Source: Polaribacter aestuariivivens
GTDB taxonomy: Bacteria > Bacteroidota > Bacteroidia > Flavobacteriales > Flavobacteriaceae
Length of the DNA stretch: 64,000 nucleotides
NCBI RefSeq assembly: GCF_005885675.1
Contig: NZ_VANR01000004.1
Coordinates: 1-64,000 of the forward strand
Reading direction: 5' to 3'
In this document: one piece after another, positions 15,890-25,179 of the stretch
How positions within the stretch are numbered: the first letter of the stretch is position 1
How the letters are laid out: every line of letters begins with the position of its first letter
Program-made: the position numbers and the translations under genes
Notes under the pieces: model-generated
Seen by the model: the letters and a program-made list of their open reading frames with translations, nothing else
What the model was told of the DNA's origin: nothing
The model's database searches: none

Positions 15890-18718
15890 ATGAAATCTAT
15901 TTTAAACTTTTTAATGGTGTGTTTTTCTGCTTCATTAGTAGCCCAAACACCAACAAGTTCTTCCATTATTCAAAATTCTTTAGATAAAAAATCAAAGATG
16001 ATGGAATCTTCAATGGTTAAAAACATTGAATTTACCAATATTGGACCTACAGTAATGAGTGGAAGAGTATCAGATGTGGCTGTGAATCCAGAAAATCCAA
16101 CAGAATTTTATGTAGGATATGCCTCAGGAGGTTTGTGGCATACAAATAATAACGGAACTACTTTTACGCCAATTTTAGACAATTCTCCCACACAAAATAT
16201 TGGAGATATTGCTGTAGATTGGAAAAGTGGTACAATTTGGGTAGGTACTGGAGAAAAAAATTCTTCTCGTTCTTCTTATGCTGGAATAGGAATGTTAAAA
16301 TCTATAGATAATGGAAAAACATGGCAAAATGTAGGTTTGTTAGATTCACATCATATTAGTAGAATTCTTATCAACCCAAACAATGCAGATGAGGTAATTG
16401 TTGGAGTGATTGGACATTTGTATTCTGCCAACGAAGAAAGAGGAATTTTTAAAACTACAGATGGAGGAAAAACGTGGACAAAAACACTTTATATCAATCA
16501 AGATACAGGAATTATTGATGTAGCATTTGCACCAGAAAATTTTAATGTTATGTATGCTGCTTCTTGGGAAAGAGAACGTAAAGCGTGGAATTTCGATGGA
16601 GATGGAAACAATTCATCAATTTATAAAAGTACAGACGCAGGAACTTCTTGGACGAAGATTGCAGATAATGCTGGTTTTCCAACAGGAAATGGAGTTGGTA
16701 GAATTGGTTTGGCGGTTTTTAATGAAAATACGGTGTATGCTTTGCACGACAGTCAGTTTAGAAGACCAAAAGGAAAAGATAAAAAAACTTCAGCTGCTCT
16801 AACAAAAGAAGATTTTAAAACCATGTCTGCAACCGATTTTTTAAAATTAGAAGACAAAAAACTAAACGCCTTTTTAAAAAATAACGGATTTCAAGAAAAA
16901 TACAGAGCACAAAACGTAAAACAAATGGTACGTGTTGGTACAGTAAAACCTGCAGATTTAGCAAGTTATTTAGAAGATGCAAATGCAATGTTGTTTGACA
17001 CACAAGTTATTGGAGCAGAGATTTTTAAAACAACAAATGGTGGTAAATCATGGAAAAAAACACACGATAATTATTTAGATGGTGTATATAGTTCTTATGG
17101 ATATTATTTCGGAGAAATTAGAGTAGATTTACAAGACGAAAACGGAATTTATGTGTTAGGAGTTCCAATTATAAAATCGAAAGACGGCGGAAAAACGTTC
17201 ACCTCTATTAGTAGAGAAAATGTACATTCAGATCATCAAGCATTGTGGGTAAATCCAAAAAAATCTGGTCATTTATTAAATGGAAATGATGGTGGTTTAA
17301 ACCTTTCTTATGATGATGGTGAAAATTGGATTAAATTAAACGACCCAGCAGTTGGCCAGTTTTATGCTGTGTATGCAGATACTCAAAAGAATTATAAAGT
17401 ATACGGAGGTTTGCAAGATAATGGAGTTTGGGTAGCAGACAATAATGCAAGAATTAACAAAAGTTGGCAGCAGAGTGGTCAAAATCCATATGAATCTATT
17501 ATGGGTGGAGATGGAATGCAGGTTCAAGTAGATGAAAGAAATCAAAACATTGTATATACTGGGTATCAATTTGGTAATTATTTTAGAATAAATAGAGAAA
17601 CAGGTAAAAATACATACATTCAACCAAAACATACTTTAGGTGAAAATCCTTATCGTTTCAATTGGCAAACACCAATTCATTTATCGAAACACAATCAAGA
17701 TATTTTATATTTAGGAGGTAATAAATTACATCGTTCTTTAAATCAAGGTGATGATTGGGAAACCATTTCTGGAGATCTAACAACTGGTGGAAAAAAAGGA
17801 AATGTTGCATATGGAACGTTAACTTCAATTTCTGAAAGTCCATTTCAATTTGGGTTAATTTATGTAGGTTCAGATGATGGATATATTAATGTAACCAAAA
17901 ATGGTGGCGGAAATTGGACAAGAATTTCTGATAACCTACCACAAAATTTATGGGTTTCTAGAGTTATCGCTTCTGAACATAAAAAAGAACGAGTTTATGC
18001 CACTTTAAACGGTTACAGATTTGATGACTTTACAACGTATATTTTCATGTCTGATGATTACGGACAAACATGGAAAAACATTAGTAGCAACATACCTACA
18101 TCTCCTGTAAACGTTATAAAAGAAGATTCTGAAAACGAAAATATTTTATACGTTGGTACAGATAATGGATTGTATATTTCTTTCAACCAAGGAAGCTCAT
18201 GGGAAGCATTTGGTAATAATTTACCAAACGTTGCAGTACATGATGTTTTTGTACAACCAATAGCAAAAGATTTAATTGTGGGTACACATGGTAGAAGTTT
18301 GTACAAAACAAACTTAGCCAACCTACAAAAAATGACAAACGAGGTTTTATTAAAAAACACTCATGTTTTTGCGATTGATAATGTTAGAAAAAGTGGAAAT
18401 TGGGGGCGTTCTTGGAGTCAGTGGAGAGAAGCTTATACACCAGAAATTGAAATTCCATTTTACTCAAATTCATCAAAAAACGTAACAGTTGATATTTACT
18501 CTGGAGATGTAAAAGTAAACGCTATAAACATCGCTGCAGACAAAGGTTACAACAAAGCTATTTTTGATTTATCTTTTTCTAAAAAAGGGAAAAGAGATTA
18601 TGAAAAAGCAAACAAAAAAGCAAACATAAATAAAGCAGCAAACGATATTTATTATTTACCAAAAGGAAAATATACAGTAAAAATTGGTGATGCTGAAAGT
18701 GAGTTTGAAATAAAATAG
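15890..18718 (+). CDS. Secreted BNR/Asp-box beta-propeller protein (sortilin/VPS10-like)
   Basis: A 942-residue protein with a signal peptide (cleavage near SLVAQ). It carries at least ten Asp-box motifs (S/T-x-D-x-G-x-T-W), among them SIDNGKTW, TTDGGKTW, STDAGTSW, TTNGGKSW, SKDGGKTF, SYDDGENW, SLNQGDDW, TKNGGGNW, SDDYGQTW and SFNQGSSW. These build two or more beta-propellers like those of sialidases, VPS10/sortilin and xyloglucanases. Sialidase catalytic residues were not identified. A C-terminal beta domain (about residues 850-942) follows. Probably exported and possibly glycan- or peptide-binding. Three short genes follow closely on the same strand. Confidence 0.85.
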   Translation: MKSILNFLMVCFSASLVAQTPTSSSIIQNSLDKKSKMMESSMVKNIEFTNIGPTVMSGRVSDVAVNPENPTEFYVGYASGGLWHTNNNGTTFTPILDNSPTQNIGDIAVDWKSGTIWVGTGEKNSSRSSYAGIGMLKSIDNGKTWQNVGLLDSHHISRILINPNNADEVIVGVIGHLYSANEERGIFKTTDGGKTWTKTLYINQDTGIIDVAFAPENFNVMYAASWERERKAWNFDGDGNNSSIYKSTDAGTSWTKIADNAGFPTGNGVGRIGLAVFNENTVYALHDSQFRRPKGKDKKTSAALTKEDFKTMSATDFLKLEDKKLNAFLKNNGFQEKYRAQNVKQMVRVGTVKPADLASYLEDANAMLFDTQVIGAEIFKTTNGGKSWKKTHDNYLDGVYSSYGYYFGEIRVDLQDENGIYVLGVPIIKSKDGGKTFTSISRENVHSDHQALWVNPKKSGHLLNGNDGGLNLSYDDGENWIKLNDPAVGQFYAVYADTQKNYKVYGGLQDNGVWVADNNARINKSWQQSGQNPYESIMGGDGMQVQVDERNQNIVYTGYQFGNYFRINRETGKNTYIQPKHTLGENPYRFNWQTPIHLSKHNQDILYLGGNKLHRSLNQGDDWETISGDLTTGGKKGNVAYGTLTSISESPFQFGLIYVGSDDGYINVTKNGGGNWTRISDNLPQNLWVSRVIASEHKKERVYATLNGYRFDDFTTYIFMSDDYGQTWKNISSNIPTSPVNVIKEDSENENILYVGTDNGLYISFNQGSSWEAFGNNLPNVAVHDVFVQPIAKDLIVGTHGRSLYKTNLANLQKMTNEVLLKNTHVFAIDNVRKSGNWGRSWSQWREAYTPEIEIPFYSNSSKNVTVDIYSGDVKVNAINIAADKGYNKAIFDLSFSKKGKRDYEKANKKANINKAANDIYYLPKGKYTVKIGDAESEFEIK

Positions 18719-18726
18719 TCTTAATT

Positions 18727-19143
18727 ATGGGTTCAAAAAAAGTAACTATAAAAACTGTAGTGAATAAATCCGTTAAAAAAGTTTGGCAATTTTGGACAAA
18801 ACCAGCACACATTACAAACTGGAATTTTGCTTCAGATGAATGGCATTGTCCAAAAGCTGAAAATGATTTGAAAAAAGGAGGTAAATTCTCTTTTACAATG
18901 GCATCTAAAGACGGAAAAATGAGTTTCGATTTAGGAGGAACTTATGATGAAGTCATAGAATACGAACAAATTTCTTACACATTAGAAGATGGCAGAAAAG
19001 TAGATACTTTTTTTACAGATGATGATAATTTAACAGCAATAAAAACAATTTTTGAAACAGAAAATACGAACCCTGTTGAAATGCAAAAAACAGGTTGGCA
19101 AGCAATTTTAAATAATTTTAAAAAATATGCTGAGAGCAATTAG
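18727..19143 (+). CDS. SRPBCC-fold protein (AHSA1-like)
   Basis: A 138-residue soluble protein of the START/SRPBCC superfamily, AHSA1 branch: N-terminal VNKSVKKVWQFWTKPAHITNWNF, central GGKFSFTMASKDG and GGTYDEVIEYEQISYTLEDGR, and C-terminal GWQAILNNFKKYAES. Members bind small hydrophobic ligands or act like Hsp90 cochaperones; no specific role can be assigned. It starts 8 bp after the BNR-protein stop and 9 bp before the DUF2200 gene, so it is probably in an operon. Confidence 0.85.
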   Translation: MGSKKVTIKTVVNKSVKKVWQFWTKPAHITNWNFASDEWHCPKAENDLKKGGKFSFTMASKDGKMSFDLGGTYDEVIEYEQISYTLEDGRKVDTFFTDDDNLTAIKTIFETENTNPVEMQKTGWQAILNNFKKYAESN

Positions 19144-19152
19144 TTTACAAAA

Positions 19153-19518
19153 ATGAAAACAACACCAGAACACAATAAAAGAGTTGCAGAAATGAAGTTT
19201 TTTTCTGTTTGGCCTCACTATGTAACAAAAGTCGAAAAAAAGGGAAGAACACAAAAAGAATTGTATGAAGTTATAGAGTGGTTAACTGGTTTCGATGAGA
19301 AAAAAATACAAGAACTTATCGATGAAAAAGTTACTTTTAAAACATTTTTTGAAAGAGCCAATTTAAATTCAAATGCTCATTTAATAAAAGGGGTAATTTG
19401 TGGTTACAGAATAGAAGAAATAGACAATCCACTAACTCAAAAAGTACGTTATTTAGATAAATTAATTGATGAATTGGCTAAAGGAAAAAAAATGGAGAAA
19501 ATTTTAAGAGAAGCTTAA
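19153..19518 (+). CDS. DUF2200 domain protein
   Basis: A 121-residue soluble protein with the DUF2200 pattern: HNKRVAEMKFFSVWPHYVTKVEKKGRT, then VIEWLTGFDEKKIQELI, TFKTFFERA, LIKGVICGYRIEEIDNPL and MEKILR. The whole length matches a single domain. Function unknown; the family is often annotated only by this domain and occurs with small stress-type proteins. It follows the SRPBCC gene by 9 bp. Confidence 0.8.
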   Translation: MKTTPEHNKRVAEMKFFSVWPHYVTKVEKKGRTQKELYEVIEWLTGFDEKKIQELIDEKVTFKTFFERANLNSNAHLIKGVICGYRIEEIDNPLTQKVRYLDKLIDELAKGKKMEKILREA

Positions 19519-19543
19519 AAGAAAAATACTATTACGTAAATAA

Positions 19544-20167
19544 ATGAAAAAACTCCTTCCAATAATATTCTTCGCATTTGCAATTTCAATAAATGCACAA
19601 TCCGATTTTAAAAACTTTTTAAAATTATCAGGCCCTATAAAAAGATGGGTTTTATTTCATCCATTTAAAGCAAAAAAATCTTTAAAAATCTCTATGGAAA
19701 CTAATAAAGTTGCAGATTCTATCAGAAAAACAAATTTGTTAGATGGTGATGCTGCAGGTGGTCAAGTAGATGCTTTTAGGCACGCATATTGGATGGCAAG
19801 ATTAAGACAAGAGTTAGGCAAATCGTCAGCAAGATCTTTAGGAAAAGCTCATGAAAGAGACAATTATATTACTTACAAAAAAAAGAAATTAGAAGACGGA
19901 GTTGTACCCGATGAAATTTCATCCGAAATGGATCTTTATAATAATGAAGAAGGGTTAAAACTTATCACTAAAAACAGTGATGTTTCTAAAGAAGGGTTAA
20001 TTTTTAGAATAATTAATGCAATTCATCAAGGGAAAATGAAAATCATTAAAAAAGATAAAGAAGGTAATTTTTTAACTTGTGACGGAAAAATAATTCCCAA
20101 AGAAACCTTAAAAGGAAAGTGGAAAAACAACAAATGTTTGGTAGCTTCAAATAAAATAGATGAGTAA
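19544..20167 (+). CDS. Secreted DUF6973-like protein
   Basis: A 207-residue protein with signal peptide ending SINAQ. The core GQVDAFRHAYWMARLRQELG, followed by KAHERDN and SEMDLYNNEEGLKL, resembles DUF6973, a helical family with conserved A-F-R-H-A, H-E and M-D-x-x-N-N residues that could be enzymatic. The function of the family is not established. It follows the DUF2200 gene by 25 bp and ends 103 bp before the sdh operon, which has its own promoter. Confidence 0.7.
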   Translation: MKKLLPIIFFAFAISINAQSDFKNFLKLSGPIKRWVLFHPFKAKKSLKISMETNKVADSIRKTNLLDGDAAGGQVDAFRHAYWMARLRQELGKSSARSLGKAHERDNYITYKKKKLEDGVVPDEISSEMDLYNNEEGLKLITKNSDVSKEGLIFRIINAIHQGKMKIIKKDKEGNFLTCDGKIIPKETLKGKWKNNKCLVASNKIDE

Positions 20168-20211
20168 TTATTTAAAATTATTCTAAATACGTACGAAAAC
20201 GTTGTAAATTC

Positions 20212-20243
20212 TTTGTAAACCAATCCCTTTAGCCGTATTTTTG
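20212..20243 (+). promoter_or_regulatory. Sigma-A promoter of the sdhCAB operon
   Basis: TTTG (20212-20215), 20-bp spacer, TATTTTTG (20236-20243): a full match to the Bacteroidota TTTG-N19-21-TAnnTTTG promoter, 28 bp before the sdhC ATG. Confidence 0.8.
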
Positions 20244-20270
20244 TAATACAATTTTAACTAAATTTATACA

Positions 20271-20948
20271 ATGGGCGGATTTTTTAAATCTTCAATTGGA
20301 AGAAAAGTAGCAATGGCGCTTTCTGCGTTTTTCTTGATGTTCTTCTTACTTCAGCATTTATCAATTAATATTTTATCGGTTTTTAGTCCAGACACTTTTA
20401 ATGAAGTGTCACATTTTATGGGAACAAATCCTGTTGTGCAATTTGCATTACAGCCGGTTTTAATTTTTGCTGTTGTTTTTCACTTCGTAATGGGTTTTAT
20501 CTTGGAATTGAGAAACTCAAAAGCAAGAAAAGTATCTTATGCGAAAAATAACGGAGCTGCAAATTCAACTTGGTTCAGTAGAAACATGATTTTAAGCGGA
20601 ATTACAATTTTGGCTTTTATCGTTTTACATTTTATTGATTTTTGGTTTCCAGAAATCAACACCAAATTTATTCAAGGAGATTGGTCTGGTACAATGGAAG
20701 GTGTAGAAGGTTTTCGTTATTATGAAGAGTTAGTTCATAAATTTGTAAGTCCTTTAAGAGTTGGAGCATATGTGATTGCATTCGTATTTTTAGGCTTGCA
20801 CTTAGCACATGGTTTTGCTTCTGCATTTCAATCAGTAGGAGCTTCAACAATAAGAAAAAAACAATTACAAACATTTGGTAAAGCATATGCAATTATAGTT
20901 CCAGCAGGATTTATTTTTATTGCTTTATATCATCACTTAAACCATTAA
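20271..20948 (+). CDS. sdhC: Succinate dehydrogenase cytochrome b subunit
   Basis: A 225-residue membrane anchor of respiratory complex II, of the single-anchor di-heme type used by Bacteroidota (B. subtilis/Wolinella-like). Five hydrophobic helices are visible. Histidines suited to heme ligation include LLQHLS, FHFVMG, LHFID and GLHLAHG. N-terminal FFKSSIGRKVAMALSAFF is typical. It passes electrons from the iron-sulfur subunit to menaquinone in the inner membrane. It starts 28 bp after a strong promoter and is followed after 12 bp by sdhA. Confidence 0.93.
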   Translation: MGGFFKSSIGRKVAMALSAFFLMFFLLQHLSINILSVFSPDTFNEVSHFMGTNPVVQFALQPVLIFAVVFHFVMGFILELRNSKARKVSYAKNNGAANSTWFSRNMILSGITILAFIVLHFIDFWFPEINTKFIQGDWSGTMEGVEGFRYYEELVHKFVSPLRVGAYVIAFVFLGLHLAHGFASAFQSVGASTIRKKQLQTFGKAYAIIVPAGFIFIALYHHLNH

Positions 20949-20960
20949 TCTTATATAATT

Positions 20961-22958
20961 ATGGCTTTAGATTCAAAAGTACCTCAAGGTCCATTGAAAG
21001 ATAAATGGACAGATTATAAAAACCATATTAATTTGGTAAATCCTGCCAACAAACGTCATATTGATGTTATTGTTGTAGGTACAGGTTTAGCAGGTGGTTC
21101 TGCTTCTGCAACATTAGCAGAATTAGGCTACAATGTAAAAGCATTTGCTTATCAAGATTCACCAAGAAGAGCACACTCTATTGCTGCTCAAGGAGGTATA
21201 AATGCTGCGAAAAATTATCAAGGAGATGGAGACTCTACTTACAGATTATTTTATGATACTGTAAAAGGTGGAGATTACAGATCTCGTGAAGCAAACGTAT
21301 ACAGATTAGCAGAGGTTTCTGCAAATATTATTGATCAATGTGTGGCACAAGGTGTACCTTTTGCTCGTGATTATGGAGGATTGTTAGACAACCGTTCTTT
21401 TGGAGGAGTTTTAGTGTCTAGAACTTTTTATGCAAAAGGACAAACAGGACAACAATTATTATTAGGAGCTTATTCTGCCATGAACCGTCAAATTGCTCGT
21501 GGAAAGATTGAAATGTTCAATCGTCATGAAATGTTAGATGTTGTTATTGTTGATGGAAAAGCTAGAGGAATTATCGCAAGAAACCTTGTAACAGGAGAAA
21601 TAGAACGTCATTCTGCACACGCAGTTGTTGTTGCTTCTGGTGGATATGGAAATGTATATTTCTTATCAACCAATGCAATGGGTTCTAACGTAACTGCTGC
21701 TTGGAAAATTCATAAAAAAGGAGCTTATTTTGCGAATCCATGTTATACACAAATTCACCCAACATGTATACCGCGTTCTGGAGATTATCAATCAAAATTA
21801 ACTTTGATGTCAGAATCTTTAAGAAATGATGGTCGTATTTGGGTACCAAAGAATTTAGACGACGTAAAGTTAATTCGTGAAGGAAAGAAAAAACCTACAG
21901 ATTTATCTGAAGACGAAAGAGATTACTATTTAGAAAGACGTTATCCAGCATTTGGTAACTTAGTTCCAAGAGATGTTGCTTCTAGAGCAGCAAAAGAACG
22001 TTGTGATGCTGGTTATGGTGTAAATGCAACTGGTGAAGCTGTGTATTTAGATTTTGCTGCTGCAATCATTCGTTATGGAACAGAGCAAGCAAAAATAAAA
22101 AACATCAACAATCCTTCTGAGGCTAAAATTAAAGAATTAGGAAAAGAAATCGTAAAAGCAAAATACGGTAACTTATTCCAAATGTATGAGAAAATCGTAG
22201 ATGAAAATCCTTACGAAACACCAATGATGATTTACCCTGCAGTACACTACACAATGGGTGGTGTTTGGGTTGATTATAATTTAATGACAACTATTCCTGG
22301 TTGTTATGCAATTGGAGAAGCTAATTTCTCAGATCATGGAGCGAACAGATTAGGAGCTTCTGCATTAATGCAAGGGTTAGCAGACGGTTATTTTGTATTG
22401 CCTTATACTATTGGAGATTATTTAGCTGATGATATTAGAACAGGAAAAATAGCAACAGATACACCAGAATTCGACGCTGCAGAAAAAGAAGTTACTGAAA
22501 GAATATCTTTCTTTATCAACAATAAGGGAACACATTCTGTAGATTATTACCACAAAAAATTAGGAAAAATTATGTGGGATAAATGTGGAATGTCTAGAAA
22601 CGCAGAAGGCTTAAAAGAAGCTATCGAAGAAATTTCCGAACTAAGAAAAGATTTCTGGAAGAATGTAAATGTGCCAGGAACAGATACAGAATATAACGAA
22701 CAATTAGCAAAAGCAGGTAGAGTTGCAGACTTTTTGGAATTAGGAGAATTGTTTGCAAAAGATGCTTTGGTTAGAGAGGAATCTGCAGGAGGTCACTTCA
22801 GAGAAGAACACCAAACACCAGAAGGTGAAGCAAAAAGATTAAAAGAATTTCAATTTGTTTCTGCTTGGGAATACAAAGGAGAACCAAAAGATGCTGTTTT
22901 ACACAAAGAGCCATTGGTTTATGAAAATATAGAAGTAAAAGAAAGAAGTTATAAATAA
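20961..22958 (+). CDS. sdhA: Succinate dehydrogenase flavoprotein subunit
   Basis: A 665-residue flavoprotein that oxidises succinate to fumarate. The FAD-binding motif is [20 protein letters not shown] near residue 35, and the covalent-FAD region is [14 protein letters not shown]. The active-site segment [15 protein letters not shown] and the capping/FAD region MGGVWVDYN with [18 protein letters not shown] follow. The C terminus includes [20 protein letters not shown]. Length and motifs match the Bacteroidota/epsilon-type enzyme. It is separated from sdhB by 79 bp containing an inverted repeat, which is longer than the sdhC-sdhA gap. Confidence 0.95.
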   Translation: MALDSKVPQGPLKDKWTDYKNHINLVNPANKRHIDVIVVGTGLAGGSASATLAELGYNVKAFAYQDSPRRAHSIAAQGGINAAKNYQGDGDSTYRLFYDTVKGGDYRSREANVYRLAEVSANIIDQCVAQGVPFARDYGGLLDNRSFGGVLVSRTFYAKGQTGQQLLLGAYSAMNRQIARGKIEMFNRHEMLDVVIVDGKARGIIARNLVTGEIERHSAHAVVVASGGYGNVYFLSTNAMGSNVTAAWKIHKKGAYFANPCYTQIHPTCIPRSGDYQSKLTLMSESLRNDGRIWVPKNLDDVKLIREGKKKPTDLSEDERDYYLERRYPAFGNLVPRDVASRAAKERCDAGYGVNATGEAVYLDFAAAIIRYGTEQAKIKNINNPSEAKIKELGKEIVKAKYGNLFQMYEKIVDENPYETPMMIYPAVHYTMGGVWVDYNLMTTIPGCYAIGEANFSDHGANRLGASALMQGLADGYFVLPYTIGDYLADDIRTGKIATDTPEFDAAEKEVTERISFFINNKGTHSVDYYHKKLGKIMWDKCGMSRNAEGLKEAIEEISELRKDFWKNVNVPGTDTEYNEQLAKAGRVADFLELGELFAKDALVREESAGGHFREEHQTPEGEAKRLKEFQFVSAWEYKGEPKDAVLHKEPLVYENIEVKERSYK

Positions 22959-22976
22959 TATAGTTTATGGTTGATG

Positions 22977-23008
22977 GTTGTTAGTTTATGGAAACAACAA
23001 CTAACAAC
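22977..23008 (+). repeat. Inverted repeat between sdhA and sdhB
   Basis: GTTGTTAGTT (22977-22986) / AACTAACAAC (22999-23008) form a 10-bp perfect stem with a 12-nt loop, flanked by low-complexity TTTATGG/TGATGG and AACAAC/AACTAA tracts. In the mRNA it could stabilise or partly attenuate the sdhA-sdhB segment. The same flavour of low-complexity repeat occurs in other Flavobacteriaceae spacers (from memory, not checked). Confidence 0.6.
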
Positions 23009-23037
23009 AAACAACTAAAAACCAAAAACTAATAAAA

Positions 23038-23778
23038 ATGAATTTAACACTTAAGATTTGGAGACAGAAAGACTCAAGTAAAAAGGGTCAAATGGTAGAT
23101 TACAAGGTTACTGAAATTTCAGAACATATGTCTTTTTTAGAAATGATGGATGTTTTAAATGAACAGTTAGTAAACTCTGGTGAAGAACCAGTTGCTTTCG
23201 ATCATGATTGTAGAGAAGGTATTTGTGGTATGTGTTCTATGTATATTAATGGTGAAGCACATGGTCCAGATAGAGGTGTAACTACTTGCCAACTACATAT
23301 GAGAATGTTTAAAGATGGTGATACTATTACAATTGAACCATTTAGATCTGCTGCTTTTCCAGTAATTAAAGATTTGGTGGTAGATCGTTCAGCTTTTGAT
23401 AGAATACAACATGCTGGAGGTTACATTTCTGTAAATACATCTGGAAACACACAAGACGCAAACTCAATTCCTATCGCAAAAGATGCTGCTGATACAGCAA
23501 TGGATGCAGCAACTTGTATAGGTTGTGGAGCGTGCGTGGCAACTTGTAAAAATAGTTCTGCAATGTTATTTGTAGGTGCAAAAGTATCTCAATACGCTTT
23601 ATTGCCACAAGGTCAAGTAGAAGCAGCAGACAGAGTTAGAAACATGGTTGCACAAATGGATTTAGAAGGCTTTGGAAACTGTACAAACACAGGAGCATGT
23701 GAAGTAGAATGTCCAAAAGGAATTTCTTTAGAAAACATTGCAAGAATGAACAGAGAATTAATGAAAGCTTCTGTTTAG
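23038..23778 (+). CDS. sdhB: Succinate dehydrogenase iron-sulfur subunit
   Basis: A 246-residue iron-sulfur protein of complex II. The plant-type [2Fe-2S] cysteines lie in [15 protein letters not shown] and the later TCQLHM. The C-terminal clusters use [13 protein letters not shown] and a second group with [15 protein letters not shown]. It relays electrons from FAD to the SdhC hemes. It ends the operon, and a strong terminator lies 26 bp beyond the stop. Confidence 0.95.
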   Translation: MNLTLKIWRQKDSSKKGQMVDYKVTEISEHMSFLEMMDVLNEQLVNSGEEPVAFDHDCREGICGMCSMYINGEAHGPDRGVTTCQLHMRMFKDGDTITIEPFRSAAFPVIKDLVVDRSAFDRIQHAGGYISVNTSGNTQDANSIPIAKDAADTAMDAATCIGCGACVATCKNSSAMLFVGAKVSQYALLPQGQVEAADRVRNMVAQMDLEGFGNCTNTGACEVECPKGISLENIARMNRELMKASV

Positions 23779-23803
23779 AAAAATTTAAATAGATAAATAA
23801 AAG

Positions 23804-23838
23804 AAGCCTGATAGTTAATATTTCTATCAGGCTTTTTT
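23804..23838. terminator. Rho-independent terminator after sdhB
   Basis: An 11-bp stem AAGCCTGATAG (23804-23814) / CTATCAGGCTT (23824-23834), 9-nt loop and a T-run to 23838. It lies between convergent genes and may also serve the minus-strand one. Confidence 0.88.
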
Positions 23839-23847
23839 AATATAATG

Positions 23848-25176
23848 TTATTTAAAATTTAAAGACTTATTTACAAACTGCCCAACTTGAATACCTTGAG
23901 TTAAACCTTCATTTACAGCAGCATTGTAATGTATTCCACCATAAATTCTACTAATAGCAGCTTCTTTGGCAGCATTTCTAAAAGAAGTGAATTTTCTCAT
24001 CGGTAAACCATAAGGTATTTCTGTAGTGTCTTCAAAGTAAAAGTTGTCACCAAAAATTGCTGTTAAAACTTCTGCAGTTGCGCCAGAAACTACAGAGTGT
24101 CCACTTGTGTATTCTGGAAATGGAGGTGTTTGTAAAAGTGGTGTCCAAGAATCATCCATAAATTTATTAATCAAAGTTTCTGGACGCACTAAGTTACTTC
24201 TGTACTTTTCGTCCCAACAACTAATGAAAGCATCGAAAATCGCAATTGAGGTTTTGGTATAGGCAAACACCGTTTTTTCAAAATCTGAATCTGTTTTTTT
24301 TGCAGCTATTTTACAAATACCTATCCAATGTGCTCCAGGAGTAATTTTTTTCGAGGCAAACATAAAATGACCTTTATTAACTGCTACAAATGGATTACAA
24401 TCCCAAAATTGAGCTATTTTTAATTCTTCAGAATCGTTTCCTTTTTCTTTAATTTCATTGGTTAAATCATATACATATTTTAATTCTTTAAAAAATGCAC
24501 TTTCTTTTTCCATAGAAAACTTTGGCGGTGGAATGGGTTTAAATTGTGCTGCAGAATCTAAAACAAAAGTTCTTATTTTATTCCAATGTGGCTCAATTCC
24601 TTTCATATATGCTGGTGGAGTTGGTTCCCAAATACCAGGATTATTGGAAGAAATATTAAAGTCTGGCATTGTTCTGGTTTCCTTATAGCTATCTGAATTC
24701 ATCCAATTTTTTACATGCTTAGAAAACGGTTTTGAATATTCTTTTGCTGATAAAAAAGCATTTTCATTACGGTTTTTCCATACTGTAAAGAGGCTATCTC
24801 TATAAAGTTCTATTTTTTCTTTAGAAAAAACCAATTCTTTTGCAACATCTAAATAAGCAATTAAAGCAGCTAACTTTTTATCTACGTTATTACTATTGTT
24901 TTCGGTTGCAAAAGCGGTTAATCCATTTAATTGACTTACCAGCGAATTGTATTTGGAGTCTTCCGAATTTAAAACTTCGTAAGCCGCAATATTTGGGTAA
25001 ACGTAAACTCTACTAGCAACTGGAGGAGAAAAAATATCATGAACCATTACCGAAGTAAGTTTGTCTGTAACTTTATGATAATCTTCTGCTGTAATTTCAA
25101 TTTTTTCGCTTTCTTTTTTACAAGAAAAAAGCAATAAAATACAAATAATAGGAAATGTTTTTCGTAAAAAAATCAT
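23848..25176 (-). CDS. Vanadium-haloperoxidase/PAP2-type lipoprotein
   Basis: A 442-residue lipoprotein (signal ending LLLFSCKK, lipobox LFSC). The C-terminal part has the PAP2/vanadium haloperoxidase signatures: FPEYTSGHSVVSGATAEVL (phosphate/vanadate-binding Ser-Gly-His) and ISRIYGGIHYNAAVNEG (Arg and catalytic His). An upstream K..R-type motif was not pinned down, so halogenase versus phosphatase activity is open. Location: envelope lipoprotein. It begins three bases after the stop of the FG-GAP/ASPIC lipoprotein gene and must be co-transcribed with it. Confidence 0.85.
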   Translation of the reverse strand: MIFLRKTFPIICILLLFSCKKESEKIEITAEDYHKVTDKLTSVMVHDIFSPPVASRVYVYPNIAAYEVLNSEDSKYNSLVSQLNGLTAFATENNSNNVDKKLAALIAYLDVAKELVFSKEKIELYRDSLFTVWKNRNENAFLSAKEYSKPFSKHVKNWMNSDSYKETRTMPDFNISSNNPGIWEPTPPAYMKGIEPHWNKIRTFVLDSAAQFKPIPPPKFSMEKESAFFKELKYVYDLTNEIKEKGNDSEELKIAQFWDCNPFVAVNKGHFMFASKKITPGAHWIGICKIAAKKTDSDFEKTVFAYTKTSIAIFDAFISCWDEKYRSNLVRPETLINKFMDDSWTPLLQTPPFPEYTSGHSVVSGATAEVLTAIFGDNFYFEDTTEIPYGLPMRKFTSFRNAAKEAAISRIYGGIHYNAAVNEGLTQGIQVGQFVNKSLNFK

Positions 25177-25179
25177 GAA

